A DNA stretch of 64,000 bases from Punica granatum (taxonomy: Eukaryota > Streptophyta > Magnoliopsida > Myrtales > Lythraceae): NCBI RefSeq assembly GCF_007655135.1, contig NC_045128.1, forward strand, positions 19,686,811 through 19,750,810, given 5' to 3'. A program made the position numbers and the translations under genes. A model generated the notes under the pieces. It searched no databases, was not told the origin of the DNA, and saw only the letters and a list, made by a program, of their open reading frames with translations. Shown here in pieces: positions 12,323-23,257 of the stretch; positions within the stretch are counted from its first letter, which is position 1, and the number at the start of each line of letters is the position of its first letter.

Positions 12323-14381
12323 AGATTCTTCCTCATGCTCATCATCATCACTCTAATCGTCCAGATCCCTAAGGACTGATTCCATTGTATCCACACCTGC
12401 TTTCTCCTCCACAAACTCAGAGATAAGCTCATCAATAATGTCAATGGTGTAACAAGATTTGCCATTGTACGGACCCGAATGTGGACTCTCGTCGGGGCCC
12501 GCATTGCGCGCTTTTGGATCGCGCGGCTTGGGAGTGTCCACCTTCCCGTGGGGACGCGTGACGGACACGCGTGAGAGAAGGAGTCGCCACTTATCATTTT
12601 ACGACCCGTAGGTCGAGGGCAGATAAGTTACCCGAGTCTAGGGGTATGGAACACCTAGTTTGTCGTTAAGGCATTGATCTGTGCGGAACCGGAAAATCCG
12701 TGTTCGGGGGTTCATGTTACGTGCGGGCCTATATCCCGCACGCCCTTTCGGTACTCTGGTTTGCTAGGCTTGCATTTTTGTTTTATTTACTGCATGAATT
12801 AGGCTGCACTCGGCTCACACGTTTTGACACCGTAACTTCGATGAATTAAACGATGTCGGTGGAGAAGCTGAGAGAGAAGTAAACCCGTGTGTCGGGGAAT
12901 TGGTTCACAATCTTGCGTTACAGTTCATCGAACCATGGAGGTTGAATCCCTGCGTGAACCAGAACCGAGAGTTCTTGGATTTACTTGTATCTGGGCAAGC
13001 ATTAGACCGATTCGATTAATTCGACTATCGGACCGTTCGCTCACCGACTAGAATTCTTACAGAATAAATGTACAAAATAAAATCCTTACAATGCTCTCGA
13101 AAACAATAAATACAAATTACAAATGGCCGAATTCCAGTCGACTCGCGTTCGGTTATTATTCCACTCTAACTCACCGTGAGTTTAGGGAAAAAGACCGAAG
13201 AACTGAAATTCAATGGACGCTCTCACTGAATAGGGCGTTGGACCCTGTGAGTGTTGATTAGGGCGTTGAACCCTGTGCTCGATGATTAGGGTGTTGAACC
13301 CTAATATTATTCGGCCTAGGGATCAAGCTCGACCCGTATGGCAAACAAGTGCGGAAAGATAACACGCAACATGTTAATAACAGAAGGTGTTTTGTATTTA
13401 CCGAATGTACGTGGATTAACAAGTTTTTTAATCCAAAAGTGTTTTTGCAAGCAAATGCCATATGTTAAGCAATCAAACACGTGCCAATGTTTTAGTATTC
13501 TGCTTTTGTTGGAAATTTGGAAAAGAGAATCGAATATCATGTGTGTAGATTGCTTTTATAGTGATTCGGTGTTGTGACACTGAATTACCACTGAATTGAT
13601 CCAAACTTGTATTTTGACTCTAGATTTGGAACCTAGAGTTCCGCCTAACCATTTTCTAGGATTTGGTTAAGTCGAGTGAAATGATTAGTCCGATAACTGT
13701 ATTTTGATATAGAATACCCAACTGACATCTTAAACTGCGCTAGGATGTCGGCGAATCACGAAATGATGTTCTTGCCCTTGATTTGAAAATTTGTTTTCAG
13801 AAAAGGAGAACAACACAATAAGGATTTGAAAGTATGAGGGTTTTGAAAAGGGCATTAACACCGTTTTGTAATTCGTCGACGCGAGTTACAAATTAATGTC
13901 CAATTCGTGCAAAGTTATATAAATGGAATGAATTAACCGTGTGAACGTCCCGATTAACCCGTTCGTGGAATTAATGCTTAAGGTTATTGCCGAATACTTT
14001 AATTGTGAAAACGATTCGTGATTCGGCGACCAACACGAATCCGTAAGGATCGAGGATATTTGGTCCAATGACCGAAACTACCCTCGTAACCGAATGGACC
14101 CGAATGAGTCAACGATACCCGAATCTATGCATGTTTTGTTTTGAAAAGACATGTAATCGATGTTTTAACATGGGAATCGTGGAAATATCGAAATTACACT
14201 TTCGTACAATCCGAGAATTGAATTAAACTCGAAATAAGGAAATCATTCTTGATCCAAAAAGGGCCAAGAAGCCCTCGGCTTCACCTTGTCAAAGATGGCC
14301 GAATACTCTCATGGCTCGATTCAAATCACAAAGAATTTCCTAATCTTGGTTTAATCATTTTTCGCACTTAGTTTATAGTCG

Positions 14382-14639
14382 CTAGTTCGACTTTACCAGT
14401 TCTTCAACCGAATTTGCTAGATCCACCGTAGTGGCATCACCATCAATATTTTCCCCTTCAAAGTAATGCTTGAGAAGATGACCGTTTACTTTAAAAGTGC
14501 GGTCATCTTCTGACTTCAGCTCAACTGCACCATAGGGAAAAACATTAGAAATAACAAATGGTCCAGACCATCGAGATTTTAACTTACCTGGGAACAACTT
14601 CAAGCGAGAGTTGTATAATAGGACTTTCTGACCAGGCAA
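14382..14639 (-). CDS. Athila integrase C-terminal tail (array unit 4, frameshifted)
   Basis: The 85-residue integrase C-terminal domain, identical to the unit 2 copy. Because all copies share the break from the pol body, the frameshift arose before the tandem amplification. Confidence 0.82.
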   Translation of the reverse strand: MPGQKVLLYNSRLKLFPGKLKSRWSGPFVISNVFPYGAVELKSEDDRTFKVNGHLLKHYFEGENIDGDATTVDLANSVEELVKSN

Positions 14640-14706
14640 AAACTCTCGCTTTAGGATGTTCCTATCATGCCATCGCTTGGCTCGCTCCTTATATATCCTA
14701 GCATTT

Positions 14707-17385
14707 TCATATGCTTCCTCTCTCAGCCATCCGATTCAACTGGAGCAATCTCTTTTCACCTGCAGCTTGTAAATCAAAGTTAAGGTATTTTATGGCCCAA
14801 TATGCTTTGTGCTCAAGCTCTACTGGTAGGTGACATGATTTACCATAAACAATCTTGTATGGGGACATTCTTATGGGGGTTTTGAAAGCTGTCCTGTAAG
14901 CCCACAATGCATCATCAAGTTTTAAAGACCAATCTTTCCTAGATGCATTGACTGTTTTCTCTAAGATACGCTTTATTTTCCTATTGGACACCTCAACCTG
15001 TCCACAAGTCTGTGGATGATAAGGGGTGGCAATTTTATGAGTAACTCCATATTTTGATAATAATTTTTCAAATTGCCGATTGCAAAAATGTGATCCCCCA
15101 TCACTTATAATGGCTCTAGGTACCCCAAATCTTGAAAAGATGTTCTTTTTTAAAAATCTGATTACAACTCTGGCATCATTACTTTGTAGAGCAACTGCTT
15201 CTACCCATTTTGAAACATAATCAACAGCCACAAGAATATATTTATTTGAAAAAGAAGAGGGAAAAGGACCCATAAAGTCTATTCCCCACACATCAAAAAG
15301 CTCAATTACAAGAATGCTATTTTGTGGTACTTCATGTCTCCTAGAAATATTGCCAGTTCTTTGGCATGGAGCACAAGACATAATGTAATTCCTGCAATCA
15401 TGAATTACTCTAGGCCAATAAAATCCACAAGATAAGATCTTAGTTGCAGTTCTTTCCACACCAAAGTGGCCTCCTGCTTCCTTAGAATGACAGTGTTGTA
15501 TTATGCTAAGTTGTTCAGTTTCAGGCACACAGCGTCTAATTACTTGGTCAGCACAATATTTAAACAGATATGGTTCATCCCAAAAATAGTATTTCACATC
15601 ATGCAAAAATTTCTTTTTCTGTTGAGATGACAAACCATATGATGTGATGTTGCTAACCATGTAATTGACTATATCAGCATACCAAGGTAATCCTTGGATT
15701 TCTGCTACATGCAATTGTTCATCAGGGAACTTTTCATTAATGGGTGAATCTAAACAATCAGATTCCAAACGGGATAAGTGATCAGCCACTACATTTTCAG
15801 TTCCCTTTGTGTCTCTAATTTCCAGGTCAAATTCTTGTAGCAGTAGAATCCAACGAATTAGCCTAGGTTTAGCATCAGCTTTGGCAAACAAATATTTCAG
15901 GGCAGCATGGTCTGTGTATACTATGATCTTAGAACCTATCAGATAAGGCCGAAACTTGTCACATGCAAATATGACTGCTAAAAGCTGCTTTTCAGTTGTG
16001 GCATAGTTCTTTTGGGCCTCATTTAAAGTTCCACTAGCATAGTATATTGCATGAAATACCTTACCTCTCCTTGGCCCAAGTACTGCTCCTACAGCATAGT
16101 CGCTGGCATCACACATCAGCTCAAACGGAAGCTCCCAATTAGGTGCAACGATCACTGGTGCAGAAGTGAGTTTCTCCTTCAATAAATTGAATGCCTGCAA
16201 ACAATTGTCATTAAAAACAAAAGCAGAATCTTTTTCAAGTAAATTACAAAGAGGTCTAGAGATTTTAGAAAAGTCCTTGATAAATCTCCTGTAGAAGCCA
16301 GCATGTCCTAAGAAGCTCCTTACTCCTTTTGTTGAAGTGGGTGGTGGCAACTTCTCTATTATCTCCACTTTTGCTCGATCAACTTCAATCCCTTTCTTTG
16401 ACACCTTGTGACCTAAGACTATACCCTCTCTTACCATAAAATGATATTTCTCCCAGTTCAGAAGCAGATTAGTCTCCTTACATCTTTTAAGCACACAGCC
16501 TAAATTTGTCAGACAAGATTCAAATGACTTCCCAAAAACAGAGAAATCATCCATAAATATTTCAATAAAATTCTCTAACATGTCAGAAAATATAGACATC
16601 ATGCACCTCTGGAAAGTGGCAGGTGCATTACAGAGACCGAAAGGCATTCTCCTAAAGGCAAAAGTGCCATAAGGACAAGTGAATGTGGTTTTCTCCTGGT
16701 CCTCGGGTGCTATATGAATCTGATTGTAACCAGAATAACCATCTAGAAAACAATAATAATCATGCCCTGCAAGTTTTTCTAGCATCTGATCAATGAAGGG
16801 GAGGGGGAAATAGTCTTTACGGGTAGCATCATTTAGTTTCCTGTAATCTATACAAACTCTCCACCCAGTCACAGTACGAGTCGGGATTAATTCATTGACC
16901 TCATTTTTAACCACAGTCATACCACCCTTTTTAGGCACTACTTGAATAGGACTAACCCATTTACTATCTGAGATATGATAGATAATACCTGCATCCAACA
17001 GTTTAAGTACTTCTTTCTTCACTACCTCTTTGAGAGTTGGGTTAAGTCGCCTCTGTGGTTGCACTACGGGTTTGCACTCAGCTTCCAACATTATCCTGTG
17101 AGTGCAAATCAAAGGGCTGATCCCTTTGATATTTGCAATAGTCCATCCTATTGCCTCCTTGTGCTCTCTCAGCACGCTTAGTAGCTGTTGCTCCTGATCA
17201 CCTGTCAAGGAAGAAGAGATAATTATTGGCAAAGTATCATCTATTCCAAGATAGGCATATTTTAAATGGCTAGGCAATGGTTTAAGTTCTAGCACCGGGG
17301 ACTGTGTCAAAGATGATACTGGTTTTGTCGCACTAGTGCCCAGCTCCTCATAGTAGCGAACCTTGATTTCTGATACCTTCTCCAC
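14707..17385 (-). CDS. Athila pol: RT, RNase H, integrase (array unit 4, parental)
   Basis: The 892-residue pol frame in the copy still attached to the complete Ogre LTR. Motifs are reverse transcriptase with FMDD at 277-280, RNase H, zinc finger His631/His640/Cys671/Cys674 and integrase Asp703/Asp762/Glu798. It has Gly133, Lys327 and Trp417, which fit the usual Athila consensus as I remember it and are replaced in units 1-3. It also has private changes: Ile147, Tyr192, Gly452, Ile661 and Arg839. It is interrupted upstream by TAG at 17416-17418 and downstream by the frameshift near 14722. This is the Athila pol proper; its gag-protease lies across the Ogre insertion at 54970-57153. Confidence 0.91.
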   Translation of the reverse strand: MEKVSEIKVRYYEELGTSATKPVSSLTQSPVLELKPLPSHLKYAYLGIDDTLPIIISSSLTGDQEQQLLSVLREHKEAIGWTIANIKGISPLICTHRIMLEAECKPVVQPQRRLNPTLKEVVKKEVLKLLDAGIIYHISDSKWVSPIQVVPKKGGMTVVKNEVNELIPTRTVTGWRVCIDYRKLNDATRKDYFPLPFIDQMLEKLAGHDYYCFLDGYSGYNQIHIAPEDQEKTTFTCPYGTFAFRRMPFGLCNAPATFQRCMMSIFSDMLENFIEIFMDDFSVFGKSFESCLTNLGCVLKRCKETNLLLNWEKYHFMVREGIVLGHKVSKKGIEVDRAKVEIIEKLPPPTSTKGVRSFLGHAGFYRRFIKDFSKISRPLCNLLEKDSAFVFNDNCLQAFNLLKEKLTSAPVIVAPNWELPFELMCDASDYAVGAVLGPRRGKVFHAIYYASGTLNEAQKNYATTEKQLLAVIFACDKFRPYLIGSKIIVYTDHAALKYLFAKADAKPRLIRWILLLQEFDLEIRDTKGTENVVADHLSRLESDCLDSPINEKFPDEQLHVAEIQGLPWYADIVNYMVSNITSYGLSSQQKKKFLHDVKYYFWDEPYLFKYCADQVIRRCVPETEQLSIIQHCHSKEAGGHFGVERTATKILSCGFYWPRVIHDCRNYIMSCAPCQRTGNISRRHEVPQNSILVIELFDVWGIDFMGPFPSSFSNKYILVAVDYVSKWVEAVALQSNDARVVIRFLKKNIFSRFGVPRAIISDGGSHFCNRQFEKLLSKYGVTHKIATPYHPQTCGQVEVSNRKIKRILEKTVNASRKDWSLKLDDALWAYRTAFKTPIRMSPYKIVYGKSCHLPVELEHKAYWAIKYLNFDLQAAGEKRLLQLNRMAERGSI

Positions 17386-17523
17386 AGATTCTTCCTCATG
17401 CTCATCATCATCACTCTAATCGTCCAGATCCCTAAGGACTGATTCCATTGTATCCACACCTGCTTTCTCCTCCACAAACTCAGAGATAAGCTCATCAATA
17501 ATGTCAATGGTGTAACAAGATTT

Positions 17524-17528
17524 GCCAT
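17524..17528. repeat. Target site duplication GCCAT, left copy (Ogre into Athila)
   Basis: GCCAT lies directly before the Ogre LTR start TGTACGG. The same five bases follow the other LTR end at 54965-54969. Joining the flanks restores the Athila reading frame between protease and pol, which confirms a clean insertion. Confidence 0.93.
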
Positions 17529-19959
17529 TGTACGGACCCGAATGTGGACTCTCGTCGGGGCCCGCATTGCGCGCTTTTGGATCGCGCGGCTTGGGAGTGT
17601 CCACCTTCCCGTGGGGACGCGTGACGGACACGCGTGAGAGAAGGAGTCACCACTTATCATTTTACGACCCGTAGGTCGAGGGCAGATAAGTTACCCGAGT
17701 CTAGGGGTATGGAACACCTAGTTTGTCGTTAAGGCATTGATCTGTGCGGAACCGGAAAATCCGTGTTCGGGGGTTCATGTTACGTGCGGGCCTATATCCC
17801 GCACGCCCTTTCGGTACTCTGGTTTGCTAGGCTTGCATTTTTGTTTTATTTACTGCATGAATTAGGCTGCACTCGGCTCACACGTTTTGACACCGTAACT
17901 TCGATGAATTAAACGATGTCGGTGGAGAAGCTGAGAGAGAAGTAAACCCGTGTGTCGGGGAATTGGTTCACAATCTTGCGTTACAGTTCATCGAACCATG
18001 GAGGTTGAATCCCTGCGTGAACCAGAACCGAGAGTTCTTGGATTTACTTGTATCTGGGCAAGCATTAGACCGATTCGATTAATTCGACTATCGGACCGTT
18101 CGCTCACCGACTAGAATTCTTACAGAATAAATGTACAAAATAAAATCCTTACAATGCTCTCGAAAACAATAAATACAAATTACAAATGGCCGAATTCCAG
18201 TCGACTCGCGTTCGGTTATTATTCCACTCTAACTCACCGTGAGTTTAGGGAAAAAGACCGAAGAACTGAAATTCAATGGACGCTCTCACTGAATAGGGCG
18301 TTGGACCCTGTGAGTGTTGATTAGGGCGTTGAACCCTGTGCTCGATGATTAGGGTGTTGAACCCTAATATTATTCGGCCTAGGGATCAAGCTCGACCCGT
18401 ATGGCAAACAAGTGCGGAAAGATAACACGCAACATGTTAATAACAGACAAGGTGTTTTGTATTTACCGAATGTACGTGGATTAACAAGTTTTTTAATCCA
18501 AAAGTGTTTTTGCAAGCAAATGCCATATGTTAAGCAATCAAACACGTGCCAATGTTTTAGTATTCTGCTTTTGTTGGAAATTTGGAAAAGAGAATCGAAT
18601 ATCATGTGTGTAGATTGCTTTTATAGTGATTCGGTGTTGTGACACTGAATTACCACTGAATTGATCCAAACTTGTATTTTAACTCTAGATTTGGAACCTA
18701 GAGTTCCCTCTAACCATTTTCTAGGATTTGGTTAAGTCGAGTGAAATGATTAGTCCGATAACTGTATTTTGATATAGAATACCCAACTGACATCTTAAAC
18801 TGCGCTAGGATGTCGGCGAATCACGAAATGATGTTCTTGCCCTTGATTTGAAAATTTGTTTTCAGAAAAGGAGAACAACACAATAAGGATTTGAAAGTAT
18901 GAGGGTTTTGAAAAGGGCATTAACACCGTTTTGTAATTCGTCGACGCGAGTTACAAATTAATGTCCAATTCGTGCAAAGTTATATAAATGGAATGAATTA
19001 ACCGTGTGAACGTCCCGATTAACCCGTTCGTGGAATTAATGCTTAAGGTTATTGCCGAATACTTTAATTGTGAAAACGATTCGTGATTCGGCGACCAACA
19101 CGAATCCGTAAGGATCGAGGATATTTGGTCCAATGACCGAAACTACCCTCGTAACCGAATGGACCCGAATGAGTCAACGATACCCGAATCTATGCATGTT
19201 TTGTTTTGAAAAGACATGTAATCGATGTTTTAACATGGGAATCGTGGAAATATCGAAATTACACTTTCGTACAATCCGAGAAATGAATTAAACTCGAAAT
19301 AAGGAAATCATTCTTGATCCAAAAAGGGCCAAGAAGCCCTCGGCTTCACCTTGTCAAAGATGGCCGAATACTCTCATGGCTCGATTCAAATCACAAAGAA
19401 TTTCCTTATCTTGGTTTAATCATTTTTCGCATGCTCAAACATCAAACATCATGAATATCACGTTTTGACAAAAGCCGGTATTACCATGATTTGATTAACT
19501 CATTTAAACATGCAAACATTCACAAACATGTTATTTAAGGAATCGATAAAATAATACCGGCTTCGTGCATGCAAGAACAACAAAATAACCCGAAAAGAGC
19601 AACTCAAGTCTCGGCCATCCCATTTAGAGACTTGGCCGTGAGCTCACTTGCCATTTCCGGGTCAGGATGGTCTTCCAAACAACAATCCAAACCTTTTTCC
19701 GACATGCTAGCAAGTTATAAGGTAATACACATGCATAATATAACATAAAATTGCATAAAAGTTAAGTCTTGCAAGTTAAGTATGCATAAAATACCATAGT
19801 ACTCCATAGCCATGCAAAAATATAAAAAGCCCTAACTCCTCTAAGTCAAGAGTGATTTACCTAACCTCGGGATACGAGGAAAGAGTCGGGGAAGTGTTCG
19901 AGAGTCGGGTGACTCGGTTGAATGCTTGGAAGGATGCTCGGGTGCAAAGGATGCACGTT

Positions 19960-20135
19960 CGGGGAGCTAGGTGCACGGGGAATGCGGCTGGAATGCACGG
20001 GAGGCGCGCGGTGTGCGCAGAGCGCGGGCAGGCGCGCGGGCGTGCAGGCGTGCGCGCGGGGCGCGCGGGAGTGCGCGGGGCGCGGGAGTGCGCGTGCGCG
20101 CGGGCAGGCGCGTGGGCGTGCGCGCGGCTGGCGCT
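19960..20135. repeat. GC-rich alternating purine-pyrimidine tract, Ogre left LTR
   Basis: Short imperfect repeats of GGGCGTGCGCGC and similar. The right LTR copy (52790-52990) is longer and differently arranged, as expected from replication slippage. It produces overlapping open frames on both strands that I do not regard as genes. Confidence 0.8.
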
Positions 20136-20500
20136 GGCGGGTCACTATTCACCCGAGAGTAGCGATTTCACCCGAAATGCACTATTTGACCTGAAACAAT
20201 AATTTAAAGACTTCAAATGGAAAAACCAATTTTACCAATGAACTCCATGGGTCCAAAATGAGTGGGATATGAAGTTTGAGAAATTTTGAGCTTAAGTCGG
20301 GATGATGAACATCGGCTTCCGACTTAAGAACTCAAGGCTCTCTTTTGATCTTTTCGGTTTTCTTTTCTCTTCCTTCTAAGTGCTGAAGTTTTCTGGTTCT
20401 TGAGTGTTCTTGGCTATGGGGTTTGAGAGAATTTCTTGAAAGAGAAAGGTTGGAGAGAGTGTGTAAGAGGAGAAGTGATTATCTTAATCACTTTTGGGCC

Positions 20501-20507
20501 ATTTATA
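20501..20507 (-). promoter_or_regulatory. TATA box, Ogre left LTR
   Basis: On the - strand CCTATAAATGGCCC, followed downstream by a pyrimidine-rich stretch (CACTTCTCCTCTTACACAC). Transcription would probably start about 30 nt downstream, near 20470. Identical in the right LTR. Confidence 0.5.
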
Positions 20508-21934
20508 GGCAAAGCTAATGACACAATTAGCAAAAGCAAGTGGTCTTAACCCCCATGCTTAGAAAATATCAAGCCTCATCCTCTTCCATTGCATTAATGA
20601 AGAAGAGATAAGACATTGATGAGCATTGATGAGCATTGATGGAGGCTTGAGTGTTGTCTTCAAACTCTTGATATTTTCAAGCAAGAGTGCAAGTTGGCTT
20701 CTTGCATTGAAGAAGAAGAAGAAGCTTCTAGAGTAAAGGGTGACTCATCTTGAATAGCCCGTGGGTCCCACGACCGAAGAGGAGAAACCGGGAAAAAGCT
20801 CGGGTCTCGATTGATCGCGTATTCGAAGTTCGTGGTTTGAATTGAACGTCGAATTATCGATATACGCGAGGAAATGGATTTAATGAGTCCGAGATTGGCA
20901 TTTTCCGTGAGAAATTGCCAAATGTCTATATGAGGCTTGGAAGCCGGTTTTGCTCCTTTTATGCATTCAGAGCGAGGTTACCCACTTCTGACAGCATATC
21001 TTGTATCTGCATCCCACGTCGGTCATTTTGACATAAATTGTCAAATTACGTGGGCCCTTGTCCCTTAAGCCGGTAAATACAAATATGGAGCCGGAAATGT
21101 CATAGGAGGCCGAAACTGGATTTCTCAGATTGCTTTCTGAGTTTCTTGGGCGATCCGGAGATTACTGCGATCTCTGTTTGCTGAGATTGGGCCTCTAAGG
21201 ATATGAAAAGTGCATCTGAGACCCTTAAAGCACTGCTCGAGGGGTCTATATGAGTTGTGTGATTCATTCCGACAATTCCACATTGAGCCTTGAGAAGGCT
21301 AGCATTGTGTAAGGTAAGCATCCGGCGTCAAGTTTCCCCAAAGAGGACCTCCGGATATGGATTTTCACTGAAAATGGCCTTTTGTGCCCCTCGGAGGTTA
21401 CTCGGGAAACCGTGAAGGGTTTTGCTGTCTGTTTTGCCCAATTGCGAATGTCCGCTGGAGTTTTCAGGGCAATGTAGTGTGAACTTCGTTTGCCGTAATT
21501 CCATCAGACCAGTCTCCGGTTACGCTCTTCCGAAGAAGGGTATGCCCGTTTTGTCATTCGGAAGTCATTCAGAGTGTCTGTATGGCTTCTAAAAGACAAT
21601 ATGAAGTATTGCTCGTGCTCTGTATGATTGAGGGGCATGGCCGCATCTGATATTTGGAATTAACTTTCCTTCGAGAAACCGGCATTTTTGGACTTCCACT
21701 GAAAAGTTGTCTGTATACAGAAAGTTGTTCTGTATAGAGCAGATGATTTGCAAAATGCCTTTGGGGACACTTTTCATCTGTTTGGCATTGGAGTGGATTT
21801 TTGGGGTCCAATATTGGCTGTCTTCCGATGATCGAGCGAACTATCGGAAAATAGAACTGTCCGTGTGATATACTGAAAATGCCGGTTTTGGATATTGCTG
21901 AGCTCTCTAGTCACTCTATTACCCTTTGGTGACC

Positions 21935-21939
21935 CCTGG
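21935..21939. repeat. Target site duplication CCTGG, left copy (LARD into Ogre LTR)
   Basis: CCTGG just before TGTCAGC of the LARD LTR and repeated at 38759-38763 just after its other LTR end. The uninterrupted site is GACCCCTGGAGTCC at about 54790 in the right Ogre LTR. Confidence 0.93.
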
Positions 21940-23249
21940 TGTCAGCACCCCATTTTGGCCCACCGGCCTCCCACGGGAGGACTTCCGACCAAGGCCCGGG
22001 TTACTATTCATCACCCGGCAATCGGAGGCAAATAGGCGAGCACGGAGTCATAAACCACAGAAGAAGAGCTGGGTCCATTAGAAAAGCTGAAGAGAGCAGT
22101 CGGAAGAATTTACAGACAAAGAACCCCGAAAACAACGGAGCTGACACTGTGGCACTATTCATCATCGAGTCACCGAAGCACCGAAAGGTGCCCAATATGG
22201 GGCTTCAAAAATCCCCCTCAGTGCCAAAGTGACCAATGACGCGTCCGGGCGCATTTTCGGGACATCCTGCTTAAGCCGGGACACCCCGATCCCCCACGGA
22301 CGCCTTTTCTGACATAGCTCCCGGGGTTCACTCCACCGACAAGTAAACGGCCCTTCAAAACGGGCCTACAGGCACCCAGGGACCATCAGGGCCGGGGAAC
22401 AAGCTTCAGATGACCTTCCGGAACTCGACTCGGTTTCCCGATGGACGTTTCAGTGGTCATGAACGTCTCCCGGCGAGCCTTCGGGGCACGTCCACGTAGA
22501 GCACAGATCACAACGAGCCCCGAGCACCTCAAGACATTCAGAGCACACTGAGAAAACCCCGGTCGAAGTCCCTAGGTCTTCCCGGGCCAATGGTCCCCGA
22601 TCGAGGATGACGAGCCAACAATCCCTCACGGGGCAAAAGGATCGTCAAAACAAATACAAGAATGCACAGAGATCAATCGGAGGTCGAAGGGCATTAAATT
22701 CCACTCCGAACGTCCGAACGAGGCAAAATCGATTCTCGAGGCGTCGAGTCGCCCGGACGTTCGTCCACGCGACGTATGGCGATATCGGGCTCGTTCAAAT
22801 CCTCGTAGTTCAAGCATTCCAAATCTTCAAATTAATTGGACATCGGAAGTCGGATGCGCGTTCAATCAAGTTTCAAGCGTTTCCCGGCTTTTCCCTCAAC
22901 CGAATGGGACCCACAGCCTAGCCAAGCCAAGCCATCAAGCCGCGGCTCAACCCCAAGGCACGGCTCAACCCTCGGCTCGAATTGACAGCCCCGAGCCGCG
23001 GCTCAAGCCCCCATGGCCGGCGGCTCCAAGCCCCCCCCTCCACAAATTCAAATTTTGGCTCTTACACCCATCACTTCCTCTCACATCTATCAACTCCCAT
23101 CACCCATCCATCACACCCATCACCCCTCTTGCTTCCCCTACACTCTACAAGACACAAACCCCTCCCTAATCTTCCCTCCATTTTCGGCAGCCCATACTTA
23201 GGCCTCCTAAGCACACTTCACTTTCCCTAATTGCTTCATTAAGCCTCCC

Positions 23250-23257
23250 TTTATAAG
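23250..23257 (+). promoter_or_regulatory. TATA box, LARD 5' LTR
   Basis: TTTATAAG in CCTCCCTTTATAAGCC, followed by a pyrimidine-rich region with CACTTCTTGAACTTCACTC about 30 nt downstream. The downstream composition resembles that behind the Ogre TATA box. The likely transcription start is about 23280. Confidence 0.5.

Larger units (their letters stand above)
9304..14366 (-). repeat. Array unit 3 (complete, 5063 nt)
   Basis: Athila part 9304-12465 and Ogre LTR part 12466-14366. It is two bases shorter than its neighbours because of a small deletion near 13384 (CAGAAGGTG instead of CAGACAAGGTG). It shares ATGTCCAATTC near 13895 with unit 4 and with the intact Ogre LTR, whereas units 1 and 2 have CTGTCAAATTC. 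Confidence 0.92.
1..19431 (-). repeat. Tandem array of a 5.06 kb chimeric Athila-pol / Ogre-LTR unit
   Basis: Head-to-tail array with unit boundaries at 4238/4239, 9303/9304 and 14366/14367. Full units are 5065, 5063 and 5065 nt; the first is cut by the window edge. Each unit is about 3162 nt of Athila sequence (end of pol up to the Ogre insertion point) followed by about 1900 nt of the Ogre LTR. The internal junction reads TTTTTCGCA joined to CTTAGTTTATAG. In the parental copy the LTR instead continues as TCGCATGCTCAAAC at 19427, as it does in the other Ogre LTR near 52200. Units are nearly identical but carry private differences, so they are not simple copies of one read. Confidence 0.93.
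14367..19431 (-). repeat. Array unit 4 (parental copy, continuous with the Ogre LTR)
   Basis: Athila part 14367-17528 and first 1903 nt of the Ogre 3' LTR 17529-19431. Unlike the other units, the LTR continues past the boundary into the rest of the Ogre LTR. Its pol keeps several residues that look ancestral for Athila (Gly133, Lys327, Trp417), while units 1-3 share replacements. This marks it as the source copy. Confidence 0.88.
17529..21939 (-). repeat. Ogre 3' LTR, first part (split by LARD)
   Basis: Begins (on +) TGTACGG after TSD GCCAT and matches the right LTR 50300-54790 throughout, including the GC-rich tract and the TATA region. It is interrupted at CCTGG (21935-21939) by the LARD. 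It lacks 44 nt present at about 52360-52403 in the right LTR, apparently lost between short TAA repeats. No gene was seen in it; open frames in the GC-rich tract are by-products of composition. Confidence 0.92.

Noticed and set aside
19852..20202. Overlapping Arg/Gly/Ala-rich open frames on both strands (also 52666-53061)
   Set aside because: They come from the GC-rich alternating tract of the Ogre LTR and have no recognisable domain.
22607..22921. A 104-codon frame present in both LARD LTRs (also 34586-34900)
   Set aside because: Its conservation is only that of a young LTR pair, and no motif or related frame was seen in the older Tat LTR.
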